Part shown: piece after piece, positions 1 to 10,985 of the stretch
Position numbering within the stretch: the first letter of the stretch is position 1
Layout of the letters: every line of letters begins with the position of its first letter
Assembly: GCA_021018995.1 (NCBI GenBank)
Contig: CM037591.1
Coordinates: 3,912,001 to 3,976,000, forward strand
Reading direction: 5' to 3'
DNA length: 64,000 nucleotides
Source of the DNA: Chloranthus sessilifolius
Taxonomy: Eukaryota; Streptophyta; Magnoliopsida; Chloranthales; Chloranthaceae
Made by a program: the position numbers and the translations under genes
Notes under the pieces: model-generated
Seen by the model: the letters and a program-made list of their open reading frames with translations, nothing else
Database searches by the model: none
Told to the model about the DNA's origin: nothing

Positions 1-474
1 CAGATAGACAGTAAACGTCACCAACACAACCAACATATTTAGGTGACATCAACCATCAATAAATGAGAACTGTGGCTGAATTAAATTTAACCAATCAGAC
101 GTTCCTCATTCAAAGGAGCATGTCTAATTCTTAAGATAGTATCCTGCTTTTTAGGAAATGAAGAGAGTGATTAGTAGATTTAGCCCAAAAAATTTTGCCA
201 TTCAACGATTTCTAGCATCTGATCAAGAACTTAAAAAATAAAAACCTTCTAGTCGGCTATGCAGTATATGGGCAATGGTTCATGAAAATAAAAAAATTTC
301 ACCTAAATATTAACTCCTTATTGATGCAAAGAAAATTTATTAATCCATCTAATTAATATTCCCTAAGTCCCCATTTGGATCATGAGTTTTGACTTTCTAA
401 TCTAGAAAAATATTTGTCTGGAGACTAATATTAGTGTAGACTATTCTATTTATTGTTTGGGTGATTTCTCCCAC
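1..474. other. intergenic, no feature recognised
   Basis: AT-rich sequence. I see no open frame, terminal repeat or RNA gene in it. Confidence 0.5.
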
Positions 475-690
475 TTTTTTTTTTTTTAAGGGATATCAGA
501 CGGCATAGACAGCCCAGATGAAGTGCTTGCGCAAACTTACATGTAGAAAGAATCCGTTTTTGGCCCAACACACCGTCAGGAGACCCGCATATTGGGCAGG
601 AGTAGGGGTGGGGATTAGAACCTATAACCTATTGCTTCTACAGTGAAAGAGGATTCCAATTAAGATATTGCTCAACCGTAGATATCTCGG
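475..690 (-). mobile_element. tRNA-derived SINE (copy 1)
   Basis: Read on the minus strand, a pol III-like head is followed by a unique body and a tail of about 13 A (T run at 475-487). A box B-like GGTTCTAATCC lies near 614-624 and a degenerate box A-like TATCTTAATTGG near 655-668. The body (GCAAACTTACATG, GGCCCAACACAC, CCCGCATATTGGGC) matches the interrupted SINE at 44082-52335, which supports a real family. Target-site duplications were not resolved. Confidence 0.6.
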
Positions 691-1261
691 ACTTCCTAAT
701 GGCCCATAAGTTTCATGTTTTGATACATGAAACTTCCTAGTGGCCATGGTCGGAGTTTTGATGACATTTGTGGTGTGGTGGAGGTGATGGTGGTGCTCGT
801 GTTAGTGGTCATGGTGCGTGTGGCAGTCAGGGTGGTGGTGGTGGTGCGTATTATGGTGTGGTAGTGGTGGTCCCACAAAGATCAAGGTCTTAGAAAATTA
901 TGAATCCCCTCATCTTAAGGAATCCCTTTGAAAGGTAGGTCAAATGACTTCAAAATAAAAATTCTCAGTTTTGATCGATGGTATGATCCCAAATCTGAAG
1001 AGCTTTCGGAAATCCAAGGTCAAAAGTTTGACCATGATAATGGTAGCAAAAGGTTTTGATTTCAATGACTTGCTTTGATACCAAGTTGATTTTCGTACTC
1101 GATTAGAGTCAAGGTAAAAACAAATAAAGAGAAGAATTGAGAGGAAAATAGGGTTGTGGAAGTTCACCTCACACCATAATAGTATTAGCTTATTTCTAAT
1201 CACAATATCCCGCGACTATCCGGACCATGGGAAAAAGAGAAAATAGTGAATTAGCCTACTT
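691..1261. other. GTG-rich low-complexity DNA and a possible primer-binding-site remnant
   Basis: Positions about 740-870 are dominated by GGTGGTGG/ATGGTG repeats; the minus-strand open frame there encodes only Thr-rich low complexity. At about 1074-1092 the string CTTTGATACCAAGTTGA is the reverse complement of a tRNA-iMet-type primer binding site, so the 940-1240 stretch may be an LTR-retroelement scrap in minus orientation. No second LTR was found. Confidence 0.3.
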
Positions 1262-1723
1262 ACCTACTCTTCACCAAGTCAATCTAGCTCTCCTTGGTAA
1301 ATGGTTGTGATAGGTTGGTTCCCACCCCGAAAGAGAAAAATATTGGGTGTTGATCCTCCTTCAGAAGTATGGGAGTATGTCGGGTCCTGGGGGATTAATG
1401 TCATGTCGTCCAACCACGTTTCAACTTGGTGGATCTATTTTTGGGACGATCCATGGAAAGACTTCTTTCCTCTTAAAGATATGTTTCCCTCGATATACAA
1501 CTTGTCGCCATAGCCTCATGGTCTCATCGGTGAACTATTTTCAGAGAATGGGGGAATCGCCGCCTAAGACCTAATCACTAGGAGAGCTTTAAAGGATAAC
1601 GAAATGAACCAGGTCCAATTGCTATTTGGCCTCTCTTTATCATGCCCCCATGAATCAGCAACATCGTGATTTGAGGTTATAAGTGACGAGCAAGAATAGT
1701 GATTTCTTGATTAAATCCTTTTA
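1262..1723 (+). pseudogene. L1-type LINE ORF2 remnant, upstream half
   Basis: Translated in shifting plus frames, the segment shows the post-reverse-transcriptase part of plant L1 ORF2: HQVNLALLGKWL, then REKYWVLILLQKYGS, then WIYFWDDPWKD with PLKDMFPSIYNLS. These are the usual landmarks between the RT thumb and the zf-RVT domain. Stops and frameshifts are frequent, so it is dead. The LINE lacks the endonuclease and RT core here (5' truncation). It is cut at 1723 by an LTR element and resumes at 5468; the two parts form one LINE when the insertion and its TTTTA duplication are removed. Confidence 0.75.
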
Positions 1724-2709
1724 TGACGCGGGACAAACGCTAAAACCCCAAAATATGCGAATTTGGGATTAATCTTAGATTTAATTGATTAATGAAAATT
1801 TTCGATTTCACCCAACACATGAAGTAATCTAATGAAATCAATGAAACAACTAGGTTAATTCAATTTAGCGTTCATATGCGTTTATATTTCCCGATCTAGA
1901 AAAACGGATCAGATGAAGGATTTGATTTTCGATCTAGTTTAGGGCATCAAACGACAATTATGGTGTCGTCTCTTAACTCCTCAAAGATTGGGAAAATGAA
2001 GGGTCAAGAGATTAAAATAATCAAAAGGGCAAATTAAAAGATTTAAACTAACCATATTTTAAATTTTTTTATTTTTGTAAAGAAACAAATAGAATAGATA
2101 TTACCCAATGAATATTAGAAAAAAGATAGAACAAGAGGATAGAGGTCCAAGGCTTCACACCAAGGATTTATGAGACTTCGCACCAAGGGTGTACGTCGAC
2201 TTTACACCAAGTCGCACGAGAAATAATTGCTCACTCTTCATGTTTCGAAAGATTCATTCCTTCGATCGAAAACTCTTCACAAGTCTTCTAAGGTTTGCAC
2301 AAAAGCAAGCTTAAATTTCTATTCAATAATCAACTACTTTTTACAATGTTATAATGACCTTATATAAGATGTCTCAAAACTGAAAAATTCCTAAAACATA
2401 AATATTACGAAACTACCCTAAAATAACATCTGAATTCAAAAGAAAATGGAAAAAAAAAATGACTAAAATTAACTCTACTCGACGTGTCTCGTTCGAGCAA
2501 CAAGCGTTGCTCGCTTGAGCAAGTTTTCCCAAAAAATTTCTCCAAACATTCTCGCTCAAGCGAGGATGGTGTTCGCGAGAGCGAATATAGGCAGTGAGCC
2601 TATTAGTTTCTCTTTTCGGCTTTTCCATTCCGGCTCCTTTTTCGATTCTTCTGCTATTGGACAATTTTTCGGTCCGAATCCAATGCCCTTGATCTTGATG
2701 TCCCCATCA
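1724..2709 (-). repeat. element A 3' LTR
   Basis: It begins TGACGCGGGA and ends CCCCATCA in window orientation and pairs along its length with 4479-5462 with scattered substitutions. It contains Ser/Arg-codon-like CTCGCTCAAGCGAG-type inverted motifs around 2480-2590 and a minus-strand TATA-like TATATAAG near 2361. Confidence 0.85.
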
Positions 2710-2815
2710 ATTCTCCTCGGGTAGGAGAACTCATCCCCGATGAGTTATAGAATCCACGTATGATACACTTTGAATGTTCAGCTCCCGGCTTGCCCTTCCA
2801 TGTTGTGAGGTATGC

Positions 2816-4370
2816 TTAATTTTTATTCGCGTTGGTGGTGAAGTTTGAATCCTTTAGAACCTTATCATTCAACATTTTCTCATATGGCTCAGGTGGGGTA
2901 CAGGGTATGAAACGGTTAAATGGGCTTAACTCGTTTGATCGAGTAGCAAGGAATGGATCAAAAGACATAGGTGTCGGGCTTGGAATAGGAGTAAAAACTT
3001 CAACCGCAACTATCAGATGAATACCCTTGCTTAAAGGAAACTCTAGGCTTTCATCCTTACCCTTTTTCAAGGTCGGGAGACCTTCCACATGCTCATGGCT
3101 AGCATGAATAAACAAACAATTGTCATTATTAAAATCATTAAATAACTCAGTGTTAGTGATATTCAGCATTTTTTCAGCATTCAATAAAATCTGATGGTCA
3201 ATCCCATGCAAGTTAGTATGATGACGTGTCCCTACTAACTCTAACAACCCCTGCAATATGGACACACTATCAGCACTCCCCTCCGGAATGAAAACTTTCC
3301 TAATGCAACCTACGATTTTTACAGGAATTTCGCCCTCCCCATCACTTAGCAATTCAACAGGTTCGTACACTTCCTCTTTTAACTCGTTGTCTTCTTGTCC
3401 CGTATGCTCTTGAATGATTAAGGGTTGAGCTTTACTGGGACATTGGGACGCAAAGTGACGCGCCTATAACTCTTGACCAATTGCCCTTTTCCTTTGCCAA
3501 TCTGAGGATTCACGAGCTTTGAGGATTGACTAGAGGCAGTATTTACCTTTTTTCGTAGGATTAGATCGAATTTCAAACTTTGAAGATTTAGATCGATCAT
3601 TACTGGGGGTGTCGAGATACCTCTCTAATTCTTCGACCCTAGCGAAACATTCATTAAGATCAGTAACGAGATAAGAAATGAGTTCCCTCTGTAGTTCTGG
3701 GCGAAGGCCCATTCGGAATTGGGATAGAATAATATTTTTTGGCTCCTACACATTGGCCTGGGACATCAAGTCTTCAAACTCATCAATGTATTTTGAGACT
3801 GGTGAATCGTTATGGCGCAATAATTGCCACTAATCGAGAATACGTTCATCATAAGACATCAGAACATATTTCTTGTTCAACTAGACTTTCATTTCTCCCC
3901 AAGTAGAAACGAGACGAAGACCTTGGATCTGCCTACGACGTTCTACTCCCAACCAATAAACTCTAGCCTGACCCATAGCTTGACTTTGGCAAATTTGACT
4001 TTGTGCTCCTCAGACATGGCATACCACTCGAAGTAGTTTTCCATGTTTGCAACCCATTCAAGAAAGACCTTAGATTGTCTTTTCCCGTCAAAGGTAGGGG
4101 CGTCCATACTCACCGATTTCATGACTTTATCGTCCTGATCGGTTTGAACTTCATGATGATGATGACCTGCCCTCCTGCGGTCATTGGTTTGTGATTTTCA
4201 GCGATGAGCTCATTGATCTTTTCAATACGGGTTTCTAAAGCCTCATATCGCACTTGTTGATCACGCAACTATCATTGCAATTGATCATGATGCTCATGCA
4301 TCCGAGTTTGACTCGTGGTCATCTTAGATGCAAGATCTCTAATCAAAGCTTCTAATTTACTAGTGTCCAT
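2816..4370 (-). pseudogene. element A gag with a C-terminal extension of unknown origin
   Basis: An ATG at 4370 starts MDTSKLEALIRDLASKM. A Retrotrans_gag-like region follows (EWVANMENYFEWYAMSEEHK; later GLRPELQRELISYLVTDL, around 3710-3660) and then a broken zinc knuckle, of which HFASQC remains near 3440. Several frameshifts and stops interrupt gag. From about 3459 to 2816 the frame is open again: a gag-tail sequence (VYEPVELLSDGEGE) continues into about 165 residues (IPVKIVGCIRKVF onward) that match no retroelement domain I know. The annotated-looking start at 3370 is GTG, so the reading is a continuation and not a separate gene. Protease and pol are absent. Confidence 0.65.
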
Positions 4371-4463
4371 GACGAAATAACCTAAACTAAATGGTGCAAG
4401 ACGAAATAAAATAAAAATAAAATGAACCCTAAAATCCATATGACACCCCTAAACTAAAACTAT

Positions 4464-4475
4464 GCTTTGATACCA
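4464..4475 (-). other. element A primer binding site
   Basis: GCTTTGATACCA on the plus strand is TGGTATCAAAGC on the element strand, one base from the usual plant initiator-Met tRNA site TGGTATCAGAGC. It begins three bases from the 5' LTR boundary. Confidence 0.75.
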
Positions 4476-4478
4476 AAC

Positions 4479-5462
4479 TGACGCGGGATAAACGCTAAAA
4501 CCCCTAAATATGCGAATTTGGGATTAACCTTAGATTAAATTGATTAATGAAAATGTTCGATTTCACCCAACACATGAAATAATCTAATGAAATCAATAAA
4601 ACAACTAGGTTAATTCAATTTAGCGTTCACATGCGTTTATATTTCCCGATCTAGAAAAATGAATCCGATGAAGGATTCGAGTTTCGATCTAGTTTAGGGC
4701 ATCAAGCGACAATTATGGTGTCATCTCTTAACTCCTCAAAGAATTAGGAAAATGAAGGCTCAAGGGATTAAAATAATCAAAATGGCAGATTAAAAGATTT
4801 AAACTAACAATATTTTGAAATTTTGGATTTTTATAAAGAAACAAATAGAATGGATACTACCCAGTGAATATTAGAGAAAGGGTAGAGCAAGAGGATAGAG
4901 GTCCAAGGTTTCACACCAAAGATTTTTTACACTTCCCACCACGGTTGCACGTTGGTTTCACGCCAAATCGCACGAGAAATGATTGCTCACTCCTCAAGTT
5001 CGAAAGATTCGTTCCGTCGATCGAAAACTCTTGACAAGTCGTCTAAAGTTTGCACAAAAGCAAGCTCAAATTTTCATTCAATAATCAACTACTTTTTACA
5101 ATGTTATAATTACCTTATATAAGAGGTATCAAAACTAAAAAAAAGAACCTAAAACATAAATATTACGAAACTACCCTAAAATAACAATCGAATTCAAAAG
5201 AAAATGAAAAAAAATGACTAAAACTAACTCTACTCGACGTGTCTCGCTCGAGCGACAAGTGTTGCTTACTTGAGCGAGTTTTCCCAAAAAATTTCTCCAA
5301 GCATTCACGCTAGCGAGGATGGTGTTCGCTCGAGCGAATATAGGCAATGAGCCTATTGGTTTCTCTTTTTGGCTCTTCCATTCCTGCTCTTTATCCGCTT
5401 CTTCTGCTGCTGGATAATTCCTCGGTCAGAATCCAATGCCCTTGATCTTGATGCCCCCATCA
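4479..5462 (-). repeat. element A 5' LTR
   Basis: Partner of 1724-2709 with the same terminal bases; it abuts the primer binding site, which fixes the orientation as minus. It shares the palindromic CTCGCTCGAGCGAC-type motif near 5240-5270. Confidence 0.85.
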
Positions 5463-5467
5463 TTTTA

Positions 5468-6155
5468 TCTCGTTCTTTCGTTTCGACCGTGATTAAAGTT
5501 GAATAATTTTTTATTTGGAAAGCGCCAATCCCTCCCAAAGTCAGATTCTTCGTATGGGTCGCGATTAAAGGGTGAATTTTGACCATCAATCAGCTGATTA
5601 TCAAGGCAAAGACATCCGTAATCGATGTCCCATCTGCATTATCTCAGAGGAATCGATCCCCCACCTTTTTATCCACTGCTGGGTTTCCTCAAAAATTTGG
5701 AGTACTATCCTGAAATCTTTTGGCCTCTGCTAGGTTTTCCCAAGTAACTTTCCTCAGCTTCTGGTGACGAGGAATGGTCTTAAATGGGAAGGGTCTCGAG
5801 GCACATTTTGGTGGGTGGAAGCTTATGTAGTAGTGTGGAGTATATGGCTTGAGAGAAATGCTCGCATCTTTAATCATAAACATCGCCCTCTCGATTCTAT
5901 TTTGAAGGCGCTAAGGATTTCATGTGCCATTGGATAGTACTTGATAAGTATGGGGGGCAAGGATGTGTTGATTTTTTAAGTTGTCTCTGCTTTGTGCTTG
6001 TGCTTTAGGGGTGGGGTAGTTCTTTTTGCTAGCTTGTCTGGCAGTGGATGCCTGCGTTTTGTTGATTTTGTTGCTTTTTTGGTTTCTTTCTCTTCTCTGT
6101 AGTCTCTCTCAACTTCTCGCTAGTTTTTAATGAATAGTTACTTTTACAGATTTAT
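5468..6155 (+). pseudogene. L1-type LINE ORF2 remnant, downstream half with 3' end
   Basis: This continues the LINE cut at 1723. WKAPIPPKVRFFVWVAIKG is followed, after a stop and frame changes, by NRCPICIISEESIPHLFIHCW, the zf-RVT zinc finger of plant L1 elements. A 3' untranslated tail ends with TAATGAATAGTTACTTTTACAG and passes into an AT/GAT microsatellite. Confidence 0.75.
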
Positions 6156-6192
6156 ATATATATATATATATATATATGATGATGATGATGAT
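6153..6192. repeat. (TA)n(GAT)n microsatellite
   Basis: About 12 TA units followed by five GAT units at the 3' end of the LINE remnant. Confidence 0.95.
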
Positions 6193-6707
6193 TTAAAACA
6201 CACTGACTATCTTACACATGTATTATAACAATCTCACCTTGATCCCATGTGTGATCAAAGCAATGCACACACCATCGGATGCAATCTCAACTTTTAAGTT
6301 CCGACAGTGATGGTGGTCAACACCAAGCAAGTGGTGGACGGCCTACCAACTAATAAAAATCGCATTCTCATAACTAAATATGAATAATGGTAAAATATCC
6401 TAACTTAAAAATATAGTATTATTATGAAGTGCACATAACAGTCATCATATAAGATGCAATCACAATAATCATTATGAAAATAATAACTAAATGCTATCAT
6501 TCACTGTAGTTACCCGAAGCGTATAGTAGATTGGAAGCGGGAGAGCCATCAAAAGCTAAAAATTGAACAATTTTCTTATCAGGAGCGGGAGTAGGATTCC
6601 GAAGCGAGAGCGGCAACATTGAGTGGAAGATTCAAGCTACTAGCGTCTAGAATGATGAAAAGCAATATTCCCACCACATACAAATGATTATCCATATATG
6701 CCAAAAA
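6193..6707. other. intergenic, no feature recognised
   Basis: AT-rich DNA without a supportable gene or repeat boundary. Confidence 0.4.
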
Positions 6708-6909
6708 CAAGGTTCAAAATCACGGTTTTCTGGTAGGTATCGGCCAGCTACAAAACCAACGTATCGGATTTGGATAATACAATGGTATGTATGGGCCGGT
6801 ACATACCAATATGTATGGGCTGTTACGTTCAATGTATCGACACGATGACCTCCAAAACTGATACGTTTTGGACAATACGTATCGGTTTCGTCCAGAATTT
6901 TGAACCATG
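6708..6909. mobile_element. MITE, GTATCGG-rich
   Basis: The ends are inverted copies: CAAGGTTCAAAAT at the left and ATTTTGAACCATG at the right. The interior is rich in TATCGG and GATACG words. Flanking octamers GCCAAAAA and GTCAAAAG agree at 6 of 8 positions, a possible decayed hAT-type duplication. It resembles the MITE at 62954-63198. Confidence 0.6.
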
Positions 6910-7940
6910 GTCAAAAGCTGCATAATTCAACACAAGATACCTGATAGAAGTGACCATATGTTGGATTCAACTTTAGCCATTGTCCACTGTCTTTAAGGAC
7001 CTCACCGAGGTAGGGTCATTATCCACTAATTGAATACTGTTCCTATTAATCTAAAAATTCAAGATTCAACCAAGAGGGACAAAGGGGACCCTCAATGAGG
7101 TAGGGTCATTACCCTCCAACTCTCATAAATCAAGTATCCACGGGGTGCAAAGGGCTTTGGGCAAGATTATCCCCTGGTTGTGAAATTAAAGACTAATTAA
7201 CTTAGCCAATTTCTAGGTTATTGAAGTGGCTTCAACTCTCCACGGCTTCACTAATGCATGAACTATTGTTTTAATATTATTGCTAGGCGGCTACACAAAT
7301 GCAAAATGTCATGCATCTAGTGTAGAAAATAGCTACCCACGACAGGTCACACCTCCCGCGGCCCTCAGAAAGTTATTCGGAAACAGGTTAGCAAACACAT
7401 CTCCCCTCTATGGAACCAAAAAACTACGAAGTTTCAAGTCCCTACCGAAAAAGTGAGAATTCTATGTACTTTAAGAAAGGTTTTCTTCCACAGTCAGTTG
7501 GATCACACCCATAATAAACTAATAGCCTGAATTCGACCAATATAACAAACTAGCCCAAAGGTTTATGAATGTAAGGAGTTGGGCTTACATGGCCCTAAAA
7601 TCCTAAGTAGGGAAGAAGCTGAATAAATCCAAAAAATCCCCACTATAAAGCTAACCGACCAGAAAAGAATTATTGCCTGCAGAAGCGAAATTTTATGCAA
7701 ACTAAACAACCCCAGCCTCCGAGATGTGTCAACGGTGAAGAAGTTTCCACCTAGGCACCATAGGCCAACGGAAGAGGATAAAATATCCGTAAATCACATC
7801 TGGATTGAAGAAACAATAGAAATTTGAAATTCAAGTAGCTCCTCGCCAAATCCATGGGGTGCACAAGCAACCAAAGATGAATTGAAAGAACTCAATGTGG
7901 GATAACATGAGGACCCAAGGCTTCCTTCACACAGCATCTC
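6910..7940. other. intergenic, no gene recognised
   Basis: There is a short repeated phrase (GAGGTAGGGTCATTA at about 7007 and 7099) but no open frame of note and no terminal repeats. Confidence 0.4.
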
Positions 7941-8126
7941 TTTTTTTTTTATCAGTAATAAGATTATATAGAAACCAGCAAGGCGCTGAAGCCGTATACA
8001 ATCAAGTGACACAAATCAAAAGAAAGGCCTATCCTTAAGAACAACGCACCACACTTAGGACCCCACACATTAACCGGGGTCCCAAGAGAAATTGGGGCTG
8101 CTATCCTCTTGACCTCCACGCTCATC

Positions 8127-10985
8127 CTAGAAGGTGACGAGCTCCGCAACCGCCCAAACAACCATTCCGACAGGTTTGGTTTTGGCTTCGAAGATTCTAC
8201 GGTTCCTCTCGCACCAAAGGCTCCACAAGACGGCGAAAATCGCTGCCTGCCAAGGTCCCCTATCCCCCCCTTCCACCTTCGCTGCCTCCCAACTCAACAT
8301 GAGCGCGTAAGGAGACCGTGGCATCACCCAGGACATACCGAAGGCTCTAAGGGTGGCTCCCCAGACCTCATTCGCCGCACGGCAATGAAGGAAGAGATGA
8401 GCGATGGACTCTGCCCCGTCGGAGCACATAACACCCGCAATCGGGACGTCTATTCCCCTCCGAATCAGCTGGTCCCTGGTAAGGATTTTCTCCTTACAAA
8501 CCGTCTAGCAAAAAAATCTGATCTTGAGTGGAAGACGAGATATCCACCGGTATAGTGCTCTGACACTAAACTTCTCCTGTCGATTCAGCTCCCAAATTCT
8601 CTGATCAGCCCTGATATTATTTCGCTGCACTGCATAAAGCCTACTCAGCAACTCCACATAGCACCCCACATCGTTGTCGCTGAGGCATCTTCTAATGGCA
8701 ACATCCCAGATACTCCTCTCACTGATAATGGACACAAACTCGTCAATCCTACCACCCGGGTTCAAGGAAAGGGCATAAATTTTTGGAAAACTAACCCTGA
8801 GCGAACTCTCATCCAACCACGGATCTTCCCATAAACGAATACGGGACCCGCACCCCCAGCTGTACCGCACCCCTTTAGCGAAAACCTCCCAAGTGTGAGA
8901 AATATCCCTCCACCACGACGAGGTATATCTGTGAGTGGACAAATCTATCCCCCAATCCCCCCCTGAGAGACCATACTTATCACGCAAAACCAACGGATCT
9001 TCCCATAAACGAATACGGGACCCGCACCCCACTGCATCGCACCCTTTAGCTTAAAACCTCCCAAGTGTGAGAAATATCCCTCCACCACGACGAGGTATAT
9101 CTGTGAGTGGACAAATCTATCCCCCAATCCCCCCCTGAGAGACCATACTTATCACGCAAAACCAACCACCAGAGACTACTCCTCTCCTCCTCCCTTTCCG
9201 CTCTCCAAATCCACTTTCCGAGCAACGCCACATTGGTTCTCTTGAGACTCCGTATCCCCAGCCCACCATAAACGATAGGCAACTGGCACGTGTCCCAATT
9301 GACGACGTGGTATCGTCTATTGAGACCTGCCCCCTCCCACAGAAACGACCTCTGAATACGCTCCAGTATATTAATAATTTTAGCGAGGCACCGAAACATG
9401 GAGAGAAAGAAGATGGGGATCGAAGAGAGCACCGCTTTGACCAGGACCAGCCTTCCCCCACTACTCAGCAGCCTGCCTTTCCAAGCCAACAACCGCTGCT
9501 CAAATCTCTGCACGACCGGCAGCCAGTCCCGACTGGTGGGCTTTCTGATCCCGAGCGGCATACCCAGGTACCTGATAGGCAACCCCTCAATGCGGCACCC
9601 AACCGAAACAGCCAAGGAGGTCAGAGCCTGCTCCTCCACCCTAATACCCGATATCGTAGACTTGAGGATATTAACCCGTTGGCTTGACACCGCCTCATAT
9701 ACTGAGAGCACGTCAGCTATGGCGCGAATTTCCGTCACACCCGCCTTCCCAAATAAGATCGTATCGTCCGCATACAGAAGGTGCGTGATGAACCTCCCCT
9801 GATCGCCGACTCTGATGCCAGTAAGCATACCCAATAACCTTGCACACCCGATCAGACCAGATAAAGCCTCCCCCACCATATTAAAAAGGAAAGGGGAAAG
9901 AGGGTCGCCCTGCCTGAGACCCCTCGAGCTCTTGAAATACCCCGCCGCAGTCCCATTAATCATCACCGAAAACCACGGAGAAGAATAACATCCGCGCATC
10001 CATTTCCTCCAAGTGGCACCAAACCCCATCCTTCCAAGCATATACTCAAGGCTCTCCCAACTAACCCGGTCGTAGGCCTTCTCCATGTCCACCTTCCAGA
10101 TCACCGCCAGCGTACGACTAACATATGCCGAATGAATGGTCTCATTAGCAACTGCCACAAGGTCTGTAAGATGTCTCCCATGGACGAAAGCCCCCTAATT
10201 CTCAGATATGATAGTACCCATGACCCACTTAAGCCTGTTAGCCAGCACCTTCGCGATAATCTTGTAGACGCAGTTGATCAGACTGATCGAACGGTAATCG
10301 GAAATATTTTCAGCCCCATGAGTCTTGGGAATGAAAGCAATAAACGTAGAATTAAGTGTTCTCCCAATATAACCCGAAGAATGAAAGTCATGAAAAACAT
10401 CCATCAACTCCACCTTAATACACTCCTAGAACGCGTGATAGAATTCCATGGTAAACCCATCCGGCCCTGGTGATTTGTTGCTGCCACCACTTCTGATCGC
10501 GGTCCACACTTCCTCTTCTGTAAATTTGCTTTCCAACTCCCTACTAACCTTGTGAGAGATAGATCTGAATTGCAGCTCATCCAAAATCGGTCTCGGGAGA
10601 CCCCCATCTGTATACAGTCGTTTGTAAAAATCAACAATATTGTCCCGCACCTCCTCATGGCCCGTGTACTCCACCCCATCCACAGTGATATTCCCCAAAT
10701 ATGTCGATTTGTTGCGGGCATTCGCAACCGCATGGAAATACTTCGTGTTGGCATCCCCCTCTTTGAACCACCTAACCTTCGCTTGCTGCATCCAACAAAG
10801 TTCCTCAGCCCTACACGTCTGAGCGAATTCCGCCTTAGCTTGTACTCTAGCCTCCCACTCATCCGTCGAAAGATTCCTCGTCTCCTCGCGGTTATCTAAC
10901 ATTTTAAGCTTCGAGAGCAATTCCTCCTTTCGAACTTGCACCTTCCCATACTCATCCCTATTCCAAACCTTAATTTTCTATAACT
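8127..10985 (-). pseudogene. LINE ORF2 reverse transcriptase, broken
   Basis: The frame opens with KVWNRDEYGKVQV and runs through the non-LTR RT domain: NKSPGPDGFTMEFYHAF, FIAFIPKTHGAENISDYRSI, KAYDRVSWE, GLRQGDPLSPFLF and the catalytic LLYADDTILF. It continues to the L1 thumb region (RYLGMPLG, LALLGKWIW-like) and a C-terminal zf-RVT finger (HLFLHC). One reading frame covers 10985 to about 9050, broken only by TAG codons near 10423 and 10199. A local duplication at 8821-9163 shifts the frame, and a third TAG lies at 8505. The catalytic YADD is intact, so inactivation looks recent. The product would be the RT of target-primed reverse transcription. Confidence 0.85.
8821..9163. repeat. tandem duplication within LINE ORF2
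   Basis: A unit of about 174 bp starting GGATCTTCCCATAAACGAAT occurs at 8821 and again at 8995. The copies differ by a few small indels, and these put the RT frame and the downstream frame out of register. Confidence 0.9.

Larger units (their letters stand above)
1724..5462 (-). mobile_element. non-autonomous gag-only Ty3-type LTR retrotransposon (element A)
   Basis: Two LTRs of 986 and 984 bp (1724-2709, 4479-5462) flank a 1769-bp interior and are bounded by perfect 5-bp duplications TTTTA (1719-1723 and 5463-5467). A tRNA-iMet-like primer site sits beside the right LTR, so transcription runs on the minus strand. The interior carries a decayed gag and nothing resembling protease, RT, RNase H or integrase. 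The layout matches the TR-GAG/LARD class, which needs enzymes in trans. LTR ends resemble those of the chromovirus at 20457. It lies inside an L1 LINE. Confidence 0.85.
7941..10985 (-). mobile_element. 5'-truncated L1-type LINE
   Basis: The element runs on the minus strand and ends in a poly-A tail (T10 at 7941-7950) preceded by the typical plant L1 ending TTATTACTGAT. It starts inside ORF2, just after the endonuclease domain, at about 10985. No target-site duplication was recognised. Confidence 0.85.

Noticed and set aside
696-878. Thr-rich small protein
   Set aside because: Pure product of the GTG/GGT low-complexity tract; no support as a gene.
3370-3372. GTG at 3370 as the start of an independent gene
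   Set aside because: The frame continues upstream through the gag zinc-knuckle remnant, so the ORF is the tail of gag and not a separate gene.
8109-8555. 148-codon plus-strand open frame
   Set aside because: It is antisense to the zf-RVT end of the LINE ORF2, whose minus-strand translation is recognisable; the same applies to 9307-9802 and 10132-10899.
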